Shown one piece after another: positions 1 to 7,557 of a stretch of DNA of 18,922 nucleotides. Position numbers and translations under genes: made by a program. Origin of the DNA: Ch67 sp964491665. GTDB taxonomy: Bacteria > Pseudomonadota > Gammaproteobacteria > Pseudomonadales > Ketobacteraceae. The notes under the pieces are model-generated. The model ran no database searches and had not been told where the DNA came from. It saw only the letters and a list, made by a program, of their open reading frames with translations. The stretch lies in NCBI GenBank assembly GCA_964491665.1, contig CAZBII010000087.1:1-18922 (forward strand). The letters are read 5' to 3'. How positions within the stretch are numbered: the first letter of the stretch is position 1; each line of letters begins with the position of its first letter.

Positions 1-1017
1 AGTCAGCACCGGACGACCGTTGTCATCAATGCTGGCCTTGACGCCGGTTACATCCGACTTGGCGTTGATGGCGTTGGTCAGTGCACCGTTGGCATCTTTT
101 TCCTGCACTTCAACGGGTCCGATCTGTACGCCGTTGATGACCAGGTCGCCGTTGGCCATCGAACCAGCACCAACATAGGCTTCTGCTGCCGTAGTGCCGG
201 CCACATCGCTGTAATCAAAGGTGGTTTTGGCGCTGGCGTAAACACCTTCCAGACCTTCAGTGCCATCCGCGCGCAGGTTGTTGATGCGCTCGGCCAGGGA
301 CTTGGCAAAACCGGAACCGTAGCTGGCGTTTTCGGTATCAGTCAATGCAGCGGCGGACGCGGAAGTAATAGTGCCGCCGTTGGCTGCAGACATGACATCC
401 ACCGATGTGGCGTTGGCAGAAGAGCCGATGCGGATAGTCAGTGCAGTCTGGCTGGCCGCTGCTGCGTTGCCGCCGTCGAAAGTCTGCTGCACGGCACCCG
501 GCTGCGAACCCAGCGAGGAAGCGCGAGCGTCCACACCTTTCACCGATACGGTTTCACCGGCGTTGGCGCCGACCTGGAAGTTCAGGTTTTTCAGGGAGCC
601 GTTGGCAACCTTTGCGCCGTTGAAAGTGGTGGTGCCAGCGATACGATCGATTTCCGATACCAGCTGATCCACTTCGGACTGCAGGGACTGACGGTCAGAG
701 GCGCTGTTGGAGTCGTTGGCCGACTGTACGGCCAGGTCGCGAATCCGCTGCAGCGCAGTGGTGATTTCGTCCAGCGCGCTTTCAGTGGTCTGCGCGAAGG
801 AGATACCGTCGTTGGCGTTGCGGGTGGCAACGTTCAGACCGCGAATCTGGGTGGTAAAACGGTTAGAGATCGCCAGACCGGCAGCGTCGTCTTTCGCGCT
901 GTTGATGCGCAGACCGGAAGACAAGCGTTGCAGGGAAGTTTGCAGGGAACCCTGGGATTTGTTCAGGTTACGCTGCGCATTCAGTGACGATACGTTGGTA
1001 TTGATAATCTGGGGCAT
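1..1017 (-). CDS. fliC: Flagellin, filament subunit (3' end cut by window edge)
   Basis: This is the filament subunit, exported through the flagellar type III apparatus and polymerised outside the cell. The 339 visible residues begin MPQIINTNVSSLNAQRNL, the usual flagellin D0 start, followed by the D1 helices with the SSGLRINSAKDDAAGLAISNR stretch split over residues 33-53. LQRIRDLAVQS, the region equivalent to the TLR5-recognised segment of enteric flagellins, lies near residues 89-99. A variable central part follows, containing a flagellin IN-type segment (DLVINGVQIGPVEV). The C-terminal D1/D0 is outside the window. The protein aligns along its whole visible length with the next flagellin (1471-3021), so the two are tandem paralogues. 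GGAGA sits just upstream of the ATG. No cysteine is present in the visible part. A consensus sigma-28 promoter lies about 115 bp upstream of the start, so it is probably FliA-dependent and strongly expressed. Confidence 0.97.
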   Translation of the reverse strand, partial: MPQIINTNVSSLNAQRNLNKSQGSLQTSLQRLSSGLRINSAKDDAAGLAISNRFTTQIRGLNVATRNANDGISFAQTTESALDEITTALQRIRDLAVQSANDSNSASDRQSLQSEVDQLVSEIDRIAGTTTFNGAKVANGSLKNLNFQVGANAGETVSVKGVDARASSLGSQPGAVQQTFDGGNAAAASQTALTIRIGSSANATSVDVMSAANGGTITSASAAALTDTENASYGSGFAKSLAERINNLRADGTEGLEGVYASAKTTFDYSDVAGTTAAEAYVGAGSMANGDLVINGVQIGPVEVQEKDANGALTNAINAKSDVTGVKASIDDNGRPVLT

Positions 1018-1045
1018 GGTGGTGTTCTCCTGCGTATGTAACACG

Positions 1046-1064
1046 ACCTCAACATGATTGAGGT
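1046..1064 (-). other. Leader hairpin of the truncated flagellin gene
   Basis: A perfect 7-bp inverted repeat, ACCTCAA and TTGAGGT, has a 5-base loop. It lies between the predicted sigma-28 start site and the ribosome binding site. A second weaker one (GCCTC at 1081-1085, GAGGC at 1096-1100) lies just upstream. Together they would fold much of the roughly 105-nt leader. A role in mRNA stability or translation is inference only. Confidence 0.45.
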
Positions 1065-1132
1065 TAATCTGTTTGGCTGTGCCTCTGTTTCTCTTGAGGC
1101 CGTGTGAACTGCGTCATCCGCCTTCACTCAGT

Positions 1133-1159
1133 TTATCGGCGTCGCTGTTTTGAACTTTA
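1133..1159 (-). promoter_or_regulatory. Sigma-28 (FliA) promoter of the truncated flagellin gene
   Basis: On the minus strand the sequence reads TAAA, 15 bases, then GCCGATAA, an exact match in both boxes and spacing to the enteric sigma-28 consensus. The -35 box is at 1156-1159 and the -10 box at 1133-1140. A transcript would start near 1125 and have a leader of about 105 nt. Flagellin is the classical FliA target, so position and sequence agree. Confidence 0.93.
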
Positions 1160-1415
1160 AGGGGTTTTGCAAAAATTCCGCAGGTCGCCGGAAAACACTG
1201 AGCCCGTCACACTAATGGTTTGATTTAACGAGCTATTTTTACCCGCAACAGCGCAGCTTCCAGAGACGATTACTTAAATCGATTTCGCCTTAAAAATCGC
1301 ATTTAAATAACATCGCATCCAAATGCCGGAATTCTGTCTGCCGACCGGGGTAACAAGGAACGCAATACACGGAACGACAGAAAAATGACAGCGATCAGCC
1401 GGGTTTTTAAAGAGC
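1160..1415. other. Flagellin intergenic region, no gene
   Basis: Together with the promoter and leader, this forms the 453-bp gap between the two flagellin genes. It is clearly more AT-rich than the coding sequence around it, with runs such as AAATCGATTT (a 10-bp palindrome at 1276-1285) and TTTAAATAA. I see no credible coding frame with a ribosome binding site and no sigma-54 element. It may hold upstream activating or bendable DNA for the flagellin promoter, but nothing specific is recognisable. Confidence 0.6.
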
Positions 1416-1445
1416 AAAAAAAAGAGGAACCGAAGTTCCTCTTTT
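1416..1445 (-). terminator. Intrinsic terminator of the complete flagellin gene
   Basis: Read on the minus strand, AAAAGAGGAAC and GTTCCTCTTTT form a perfect 11-bp stem closed by a TTCG tetraloop. The 3' arm runs straight into an uninterrupted T tract (complement of A at 1416-1423). It starts about 25 bp after the TAA of the flagellin gene at 1471. It should insulate the downstream flagellin gene, which has its own sigma-28 promoter. Confidence 0.95.
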
Positions 1446-1470
1446 CGTATCGGCTGAACGCCGGATTGCA

Positions 1471-3021
1471 TTAGCCCTGCAGCAGACTCAGCACCTGCTG
1501 CGGCAGCGCATTGGCCTGCGACAGCACCGAGATGCCCGCCTGTTGCAGCACCTGGTTCTTCGACAGCTCGGCGGTTTCAGTGGCGAAGTCCGCGTCACGA
1601 ATCCGCGAATTGGCGGCCGCCAGACTTTCCGATACCGCCGACAGGTTGCGGATGGTGGATTCAAAGCGGTTCTGGATCGCACCCAGATCTCCACGGAAGC
1701 CGTCGATCTGCGCCAGCGCGCTGTCGATGGATTTCATGGTCTGGTTGCAGCCTTCGATAGTGGTGATGTCGGCATTCGCCACAGTACCCACCGCCTGCAC
1801 GTTGTCATCGGTGGTGTCGGCATTGGTCAGGCTGCCGGTTTCCGTGATGTTGATGGTGTCCTGGGCCGAAACGGTCAGTTCACCTGTCTTCACCTGGTTG
1901 GTCATGGCCGCCACGTTGGTGGCATTGGCGGTATCACCACCGTCGAACAGAATATCGGAAGCGGCATCTGACGTGGTCACTACCATGTCGCGACCGTCAT
2001 CGGCAGTCAGCACCAGGCGACCGTTTTCATCCAGCGATGCCTTGACACCGGTGACGTCAGATTTGGAATTGATGGCCTGGCGCAACGCACCGTTGGCGTC
2101 ACGTTCCTGTACTTCGACCGGTCCGATATTCACGCCATTGATCACCAGATCGGTGTGCGCCAGAGTACCTGCGCCAACATAGGCATTGGCTGCACTGGTG
2201 CCGGCAACATCGCTGTAATCAAAGGTGGTGGTAGCGCTGGCATAAACACCTTCCAGCCCTTCAACACCATCCTCGCGCAGGTTGTTGATGCGCTCCGCAA
2301 GTGACTTCGCAAAGCCGGTGCCATAGTTGTCGCTTTCGGTATCGATCAGTTCCGCCGCAGTAGCCGAGGTAATCGTGCCACCGTTGGGAGCCGACATCAC
2401 ATCCACCGAAGTGGCGTTGGCCGATGTCCCTACACGAATCGACAGTGCGGTCTGGCTGGCAGCCGCCGCGTTGCCACCGTCAAAGGTGGTCTGTACTGCA
2501 CCGGGCTGCGAACCCAGCGAACTGACACGCGCATCCACACCCCCAACTTCCACACCTTCACCCGCGTTGGCACCAATCTGGAAGTAATAGGATTTCAGCG
2601 AGCCGTCCAGTACGTTACGGCCGTTAAAAGTAGTAGTGGTGGAAATGCGGTCCACCTCATCCAGCAGCTGATCCACTTCCGCCTGCAGCGACAGTCGGTC
2701 GTTCTGGCTGTTGGAATCGTTGGCCGACTGCACCGCCAGATCGCGGATACGCTGCAGGGCTGTGGTGATTTCATCCAGCGCGCTTTCAGTGGTCTGCGCC
2801 AGCGAAATACCGTCATTGGCATTGCGCACCGCCACGTTCAGGCCACGCACCTGGGTGGTGAAACGGTTGGAGATCGCCAGACCGGCCGCGTCATCCTTCG
2901 CGCTGTTGATACGCAGGCCGGAGGACAGACGTTGCAGTGAAGTCTGCAATGCACCCTGGGACTTGTTCAGGTTGCGCTGGGCATTGATGGACGAGATGTT
3001 GGTATTAATAATCTGAGGCAT
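1471..3021 (-). CDS. fliC: Flagellin, filament subunit
   Basis: This complete flagellin of 516 residues is the filament protein secreted by the flagellar export apparatus. The N-terminal D0/D1 starts MPQIINTNISSINAQRNL, and LQRIRDLAVQS lies near residues 89-99. The C-terminal D1/D0 begins near residue 420 and ends with LSQANALPQQVLSLLQG, a typical flagellin terminus. Between them is a variable surface region with an IN-type motif (DLVINGVNIGPVEV). It closely resembles the truncated flagellin downstream, with many synonymous differences, so the duplication is not recent. AGGAGA precedes the ATG. A single cysteine (residue 425, codon 1747-1749) lies near the start of the C-terminal conserved part, which is unusual for a flagellin. 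Its upstream sigma-28-like site is degenerate. A strong terminator follows. Confidence 0.98.
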   Translation of the reverse strand: MPQIINTNISSINAQRNLNKSQGALQTSLQRLSSGLRINSAKDDAAGLAISNRFTTQVRGLNVAVRNANDGISLAQTTESALDEITTALQRIRDLAVQSANDSNSQNDRLSLQAEVDQLLDEVDRISTTTTFNGRNVLDGSLKSYYFQIGANAGEGVEVGGVDARVSSLGSQPGAVQTTFDGGNAAAASQTALSIRVGTSANATSVDVMSAPNGGTITSATAAELIDTESDNYGTGFAKSLAERINNLREDGVEGLEGVYASATTTFDYSDVAGTSAANAYVGAGTLAHTDLVINGVNIGPVEVQERDANGALRQAINSKSDVTGVKASLDENGRLVLTADDGRDMVVTTSDAASDILFDGGDTANATNVAAMTNQVKTGELTVSAQDTINITETGSLTNADTTDDNVQAVGTVANADITTIEGCNQTMKSIDSALAQIDGFRGDLGAIQNRFESTIRNLSAVSESLAAANSRIRDADFATETAELSKNQVLQQAGISVLSQANALPQQVLSLLQG

Positions 3022-3043
3022 GTTCGTATCTCCTGCTCTCTCT

Positions 3044-3063
3044 CCCGCAATTTATGTAGCGGG
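3044..3063 (-). other. Short leader hairpin of the complete flagellin gene
   Basis: CCCGC and GCGGG form a 5-bp GC stem around a 10-base AT-rich loop. It lies between the predicted start site and the AGGAGA ribosome binding site. It is short and could be chance. Confidence 0.25.
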
Positions 3064-3074
3064 CAATCAATAAA

Positions 3075-3101
3075 AATTCGGTTTTGTTGGCTTGGACTTA
3101 A
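3075..3101 (-). promoter_or_regulatory. Probable weak sigma-28 promoter of the complete flagellin gene
   Basis: On the minus strand TTAA (3098-3101), 15 bases, then ACCGAATT (3075-3082) match the sigma-28 layout exactly in spacing. The boxes are degenerate: only CCGA of the -10 core and three of four -35 bases are kept. It lies about 55 bp upstream of the flagellin ATG, where a promoter is expected. I see no intrinsic terminator between flgL and this gene, so read-through from the flgF operon may also contribute. Confidence 0.45.
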
Positions 3102-3167
3102 CGGGGGTTTGGAGCAAGCTATCCTCCTCGCCACTGGTCACGTTTACGGCGCGTCATCGTGTTCATC

Positions 3168-4391
3168 TCAAATAAACTCAAACAGTGTCAGGCCCTGGAT
3201 CTTGACGAAACTCTGCTGCGCGGCCTGCAGGGCCAGCGTCTGCTTGTTGAGTTCCGTTACCGCCGAGGCATAGTCAAGATCCACCACCAGCGACAGCGCG
3301 GACTTCGCTTCCACCAGCAGGCTTTCGTTGATATCCCCTTCGCTCTCCACCACATTCAGCCGACTGCCAACACTGGCACGCACTTCGTCGACGTGGGTAA
3401 TGGCCTGATCCAGATTCTGCAGGCCGACGTTGATGGCATTCCGGAATGTCGCCTGCAGTGTGTCGGTATCAGTGGACTTCTTCAGCGCATCCACGATCTG
3501 CTTGACCGAGGTGAACATGTCCTGCGCATAGCTCGGCTGCACGGTAAAACTGTCGCCCGCCGAAGGATTGCCGGAGATGGAATAGCTGACGCCGTTGAAC
3601 GTCACCTTGCCGTCTTCATCGAACTGCGGCAGGGGTGCGGCGTACACCAGACCGGTGTTGGCGCCGGTGATCTGGTAAACCAGATTGCCACCGCCATCCA
3701 GCGAAAAATCGATGGTGTAGACATCGCCCACATAGGCGGTGGGATCGTCCATCACCGCGTTGCTGATCACCCCTGTGCCCAGGTTGTTGGCATTGGCGCC
3801 GGTAACAAACGCGCCGTTGCCGGTGGTGATGTTCATGAAAACTTCGTCGCCGCTGTTGCCGCTTTCCACCTGCACGGTGCTGTTGACGTTGACCATCTGC
3901 ACGCCCTGGTCGCCGTTGTAAACCACGCTGCCAGTGCCATTCTTGCTGAAAGGCTGCACGTTGGACTGAAAGCCGGAAAACAGATAGTCACCGGAAGACA
4001 GTTGCGTGTTGGCCAGACCCAGCAGTTCGTTGTAGCGCTGCTCGATCTCGATGGTGATGGCTTCACGGTCCGACTGGTTCAAGGTGCCGTTGGCGCCCTG
4101 CAAGGTCAGATCACGCACACGCCCGAGAATGCTCGATACGTTGTCCAGCACCGACTCTTCCACTTCCAGACGCGCTTCGGCTGCCTGGCCGTTGGCAATG
4201 TATTGTGTGGTGTTGTCGATCTGGCGTTGCAGGTTCAGCGCCACCGACGCGCCAATCGGATCATCCGACGGCTTCAGAATCCGTGTGCCCTTGGACAACT
4301 GCAGCTGCGTCAGACTGACTTTCGACTGGTTGTCCAGAATGGCATTGGTGCCCTGGGTAAACGCTTGCGATGTCGATACTCTAAAACTCAT
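3168..4391 (-). CDS. flgL: Flagellar hook-filament junction protein FlgL (HAP3)
   Basis: FlgL is the second junction protein between hook and filament, sitting directly under the flagellin filament. The 407-residue product begins MSFRVSTSQAFTQGTNAILD and continues with a flagellin-like N-terminal helix (QLSKGTRILKPSDDPIGAS, residues 31-49) that is diagnostic for FlgL. The C-terminal helical part (VTELNKQTLALQAAQQSF) also resembles flagellin. There is no cysteine and no signal peptide, as expected for a type III export substrate. It is the last gene of the flgFGHIJKL operon. Its ATG lies 12 bp after the flgK stop, and the AGGGTGA ribosome binding site overlaps that stop, suggesting coupled translation. 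FlgN, encoded at the other end of the window, is the expected chaperone. Confidence 0.97.
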   Translation of the reverse strand: MSFRVSTSQAFTQGTNAILDNQSKVSLTQLQLSKGTRILKPSDDPIGASVALNLQRQIDNTTQYIANGQAAEARLEVEESVLDNVSSILGRVRDLTLQGANGTLNQSDREAITIEIEQRYNELLGLANTQLSSGDYLFSGFQSNVQPFSKNGTGSVVYNGDQGVQMVNVNSTVQVESGNSGDEVFMNITTGNGAFVTGANANNLGTGVISNAVMDDPTAYVGDVYTIDFSLDGGGNLVYQITGANTGLVYAAPLPQFDEDGKVTFNGVSYSISGNPSAGDSFTVQPSYAQDMFTSVKQIVDALKKSTDTDTLQATFRNAINVGLQNLDQAITHVDEVRASVGSRLNVVESEGDINESLLVEAKSALSLVVDLDYASAVTELNKQTLALQAAQQSFVKIQGLTLFEFI

Positions 4392-4403
4392 GGCGCATCA
4401 CCC

Positions 4404-6386
4404 TCACAGCGAATTCAGAATGGTGTCAAACAGTTCGGACGAAACCTGAATGACACGGGCCGATGCCTGATAGGCTTGCTGGAAACGGATCAGATCCGCC
4501 GCCTCTTCGTCGAGATTCACGCCGGAAATGGATTCCCGCTGTGCTTCGCTCTGCCGCAAAATACTTTCCGATGCTTCCTGGCCCACCTGCGCGTCACGGG
4601 TGCGGGTGCCGACGCCGCTCACCAGCTGGCCATACGCGGTCTGATAGGTCGCGGCGCCATTGTCGATAGTCTTGGTGGAACTGAGGCTACCCAGCAGCAG
4701 CGCGTTGCGGTTATCGCCCACGCCGCCATTGTTGTACTGGATGACAACACGATCACCTGTGGCCGGCACGCCGTTATAGCGAATGTCGTAGCCCGACGCC
4801 GGATACAGACCGGCCTGCTGCAACAGACCGTTCGACTGGTTTGGATTGAAAGTAGTACCACCTACTACAACGGCACTGGTGGTGCTGTTGATGACGTCGT
4901 ACGTTGTGGCACTGGTGAATACCACGGTATAGGGCGGCACCAGCGCATAGGGTGTGGTGGCGAAATCAGCGGTGGTGGTATCGCTCACCACCACGCTCTC
5001 CACAAAGCCGGCGCCAGTATTGGATTGCGGCAGCTGGGTGCGCACGGGCAATGCTGCGGCGATCTGCTTGACGCTGTCGATTTCCAGACTGATATTGGCC
5101 GCGCCCATCCGGGTCGGCGTCACCAGATAGGAATCACCGGCGACCGGCGCCCCGCCGGCAAAATTCAGCGTGATACCTTCGGACGCAATCACCACACTGT
5201 TACCCGCACCGGGATTGGCAAACGTGGTGACAGTGGTATTGCCCGACAGATTGATCAGCGAGTAGTTGGCGCCGTCATAGCGCAATTCATAATTGTCAGC
5301 ACTCAGCGCGGCGGGATCACTGATGGTCACCGACAGCGCGGCGGCGCCGGTGTTGCCCAGATCGGCTGCGGCACGCAGGGATTCCGTCAGCGGTGTGTTG
5401 ATGTCACCGAAGAACAGACCGCCGATCTGGTTGTTCAGATCCATGCCCAGCTGATGCTGTTCGTTGACGGTGTCGGCCAGCACGATCGCCATGCGTCCCA
5501 GCTCGTTGAAGATGGGATCGATCAGTTCTTCGCGCACCTGCAGCAAACCACCCAGTCGTCCGCCGGACAGCTGCGTGGTTACGTCCTGCTGGGCGTTGCC
5601 CATGGTCAGCAGGATGTTGTCGCGACTGACACCACTGCTGCTGGCATTGGTCGACACCGTGAACGAGTCGCCACCCAGCACCAGCGGCTGACCGCTGCCG
5701 ATGAAAACATTGACGTTGAGACTGCCATCCTGCACCACCTGTACACCCACCAGTTCCGACAACTGGCGAATGGCTTCATCGCGCTGGTCCAGCAAATCAT
5801 TCGGCAACTGTCCAACATTGTTCGCCGAGACAGTCCGGATTGAATTGTTGAGATTGGCGATACCCTTGGCCAGCTGGGTGATCTGCGAGGCGATGGTTTC
5901 CATCTCGGTATTCAGCGTTTCATTCTGCTGGAACACCTGTTCGTAGACCGTGTTGAACCGGTTGACCAGCGCCTGCCCTTCACTCAGCAGAACCTGGCGT
6001 GCCGCGATAGAGGAAGGGTCATTCGACAGTTCTTCCACACCGTCAAAAAAGCCCTGCAGCGACGGAGTAATGGCGGTGGACTCATCGCCCAGAAGCGAGT
6101 CCATGCGCACGGCAAATTCATGATAGGCATCGTAGGAATTGAAATTCTGCGTGTCGCGACGCAACTGATCGGTGACGAACTGGTTGCTGACACGGTTAAC
6201 ACCGTCAACGTCAACACCCTGGCCGAGAAAGCTGCCGCCGTACTGCAGCGGAATCCGGGTGGACAGCTCGGTACGCTGCCGGCTGTAGCCGGCAGTATCA
6301 ACATTGACGATGTTGTGACTGACAGTGGACAGAGCGGTTTTACTCGCTGTCAGTCCTGATAATGCTATGCCTGCCAAATCTGCCAT
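4404..6386 (-). CDS. flgK: Flagellar hook-associated protein FlgK (HAP1)
   Basis: FlgK is the first hook-filament junction protein, assembled on the finished hook after the FlgD cap leaves. The 660-residue product opens MADLAGIALSGLTASKTALS and has the rod/hook family motif SHNIVNVDTAGYSRQ near residues 23-37. Its C-terminus (SGVNLDEEAADLIRFQQAY, then a terminal helix ending FDTILNSL) is the usual FlgK ending. The large middle section (about residues 300-560) is beta-rich, threonine/serine/asparagine-rich and variable in the family; this accounts for a length greater than the enteric protein. It contains no cysteine. The ATG lies 16 bp after the flgJ stop, with only a weak GGTAA-like ribosome binding site. 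No separate promoter was seen, so it is probably transcribed from the flgF sigma-54 promoter. Confidence 0.97.
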   Translation of the reverse strand: MADLAGIALSGLTASKTALSTVSHNIVNVDTAGYSRQRTELSTRIPLQYGGSFLGQGVDVDGVNRVSNQFVTDQLRRDTQNFNSYDAYHEFAVRMDSLLGDESTAITPSLQGFFDGVEELSNDPSSIAARQVLLSEGQALVNRFNTVYEQVFQQNETLNTEMETIASQITQLAKGIANLNNSIRTVSANNVGQLPNDLLDQRDEAIRQLSELVGVQVVQDGSLNVNVFIGSGQPLVLGGDSFTVSTNASSSGVSRDNILLTMGNAQQDVTTQLSGGRLGGLLQVREELIDPIFNELGRMAIVLADTVNEQHQLGMDLNNQIGGLFFGDINTPLTESLRAAADLGNTGAAALSVTISDPAALSADNYELRYDGANYSLINLSGNTTVTTFANPGAGNSVVIASEGITLNFAGGAPVAGDSYLVTPTRMGAANISLEIDSVKQIAAALPVRTQLPQSNTGAGFVESVVVSDTTTADFATTPYALVPPYTVVFTSATTYDVINSTTSAVVVGGTTFNPNQSNGLLQQAGLYPASGYDIRYNGVPATGDRVVIQYNNGGVGDNRNALLLGSLSSTKTIDNGAATYQTAYGQLVSGVGTRTRDAQVGQEASESILRQSEAQRESISGVNLDEEAADLIRFQQAYQASARVIQVSSELFDTILNSL

Positions 6387-6402
6387 TGATGATTACCGAA
6401 CG

Positions 6403-7521
6403 TTAAAGTGACTTGTAACCAGGGTTGAATGTTGACTGTAAAATGTCGCTTTCCAGGATACTTGCAATTTTGTTGCCATATTTTGGATCGGTGGCGTAAC
6501 CCGCTTTCTGCAAGGCAAAACCCCACTGTTTTGCATCCTTTGCCTGCTCATATACGCCGTCGTAACGGGTTCTCTCCTTCAGGAATTTCACGTAATCGTC
6601 AAATGCGTGACTGAGTGAGGAATAGGAGCGGAAAGAAGCGTACTCAGGAGCGGCAATTCCATTCCGGTATTCCAGCGTGCGCTTGCGTGCAACTTCACCA
6701 TCCCACGCGGAACCGGCCTTGATGCCGAACAGGTTGAAACTGTTGTTGCCTTTGTCATCCTTGATCTGACGCTGACCCCAACCGGTTTCCAGCACGGCCT
6801 GGGCCACGATGGCCTGCGGGTCCACATTGAGTTCACGGCCGGCACGCTGCGCATGCGGCAGAATCGCGGCAACAAATTCTTCCGGTGTGCTCCAGGATTC
6901 CCGTTGTGCCGGCGGGTCCAGATACAGCGCCGGTTCCTGCACCGGTTCCAGTGCCGGAATAATGTCGTCCTGCTGCGGCTGTGGCGTGAATAGCGCCAGC
7001 TCTGGCGCCGGAATGCCGGCAGCGAATTTTGCCTGTTCTATTTCGCGCAGCAGATCCGCTTCACGCAGCGTGCGCGGCTGCTGGGCCGGCATTGCCTGTT
7101 GCTGGTAGCGCGCCAGTTCAAAACCACCTTCGCGATCTTGTTGCGCCACACCGGCATTATCCAGTTCAGATTTATCTGCCGCGCCGGTACCGGTTTTACC
7201 CTGCTGCAGCCGCGACATCTGGTTGACGATCATGGTGGCAAGGCCAATGCCATGCCCGTTGGCCATGTTCAGACTCAACTGGTGATCGTACATGTCCTGA
7301 TACATTTCACCGTCACGGCTGTTCAGGTAGTTGCCTTCCGCAAAAACCGCGTTCGCCGAGCGCATGCTCTTCAGCATCATGTTGAGAAACACGCTTTCCA
7401 GCTGTTTGGCAGTGGACTTCAGCGCCTCCTGCTCACCCGCACGCGAATCCCTCTTCAGCTTCTGGAAGCCGGAGAAATCCAGATAGTTCGCGGTATGATC
7501 AGGCAGTTTGGTGGAATTCAT
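6403..7521 (-). CDS. flgJ: Bifunctional rod cap and peptidoglycan hydrolase FlgJ
   Basis: FlgJ caps the growing rod and opens the peptidoglycan so the rod can cross the periplasm. This 372-residue protein has the two-domain form. The N-terminal rod-binding domain spans about residues 30-105 (AKQLESVFLNMMLKSMR, MYQDMYDHQLSLNMA). A Gln/Pro/Glu-rich linker covers about 125-210. A C-terminal glucosaminidase-type hydrolase (GH73 family) starts near 212 with AIVAQAVLETGWGQRQI, where E245 is the expected catalytic acid; NNSFNLFGIKAG and the YASFRSY region follow. It lies in the flgF operon, 36 bp after flgI, with a poor ribosome binding site, which fits a low-copy assembly factor. The start is the only ATG giving the normal N-terminus. 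Confidence 0.97.
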   Translation of the reverse strand: MNSTKLPDHTANYLDFSGFQKLKRDSRAGEQEALKSTAKQLESVFLNMMLKSMRSANAVFAEGNYLNSRDGEMYQDMYDHQLSLNMANGHGIGLATMIVNQMSRLQQGKTGTGAADKSELDNAGVAQQDREGGFELARYQQQAMPAQQPRTLREADLLREIEQAKFAAGIPAPELALFTPQPQQDDIIPALEPVQEPALYLDPPAQRESWSTPEEFVAAILPHAQRAGRELNVDPQAIVAQAVLETGWGQRQIKDDKGNNSFNLFGIKAGSAWDGEVARKRTLEYRNGIAAPEYASFRSYSSLSHAFDDYVKFLKERTRYDGVYEQAKDAKQWGFALQKAGYATDPKYGNKIASILESDILQSTFNPGYKSL

Positions 7522-7557
7522 GGCGTCAGGTCACACGTCATTGCATCAGGTCAGCAA

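Noticed and set aside
1274..1471. A 65-codon minus-strand frame between the two flagellin genes
   Set aside because: It begins at the end of the upstream flagellin gene and runs through the intrinsic terminator; no ribosome binding site and no plausible protein features.
3159..5843. An 894-codon open frame on the plus strand opposite flgL and flgK
   Set aside because: Its codons align exactly with the codons of flgL and flgK on the other strand, so stops would need TTA, CTA or TCA codons in those genes, which are rare here. The product is His/Gln/Arg-rich with no recognisable family, and it crosses a gene boundary. It is an antisense shadow.
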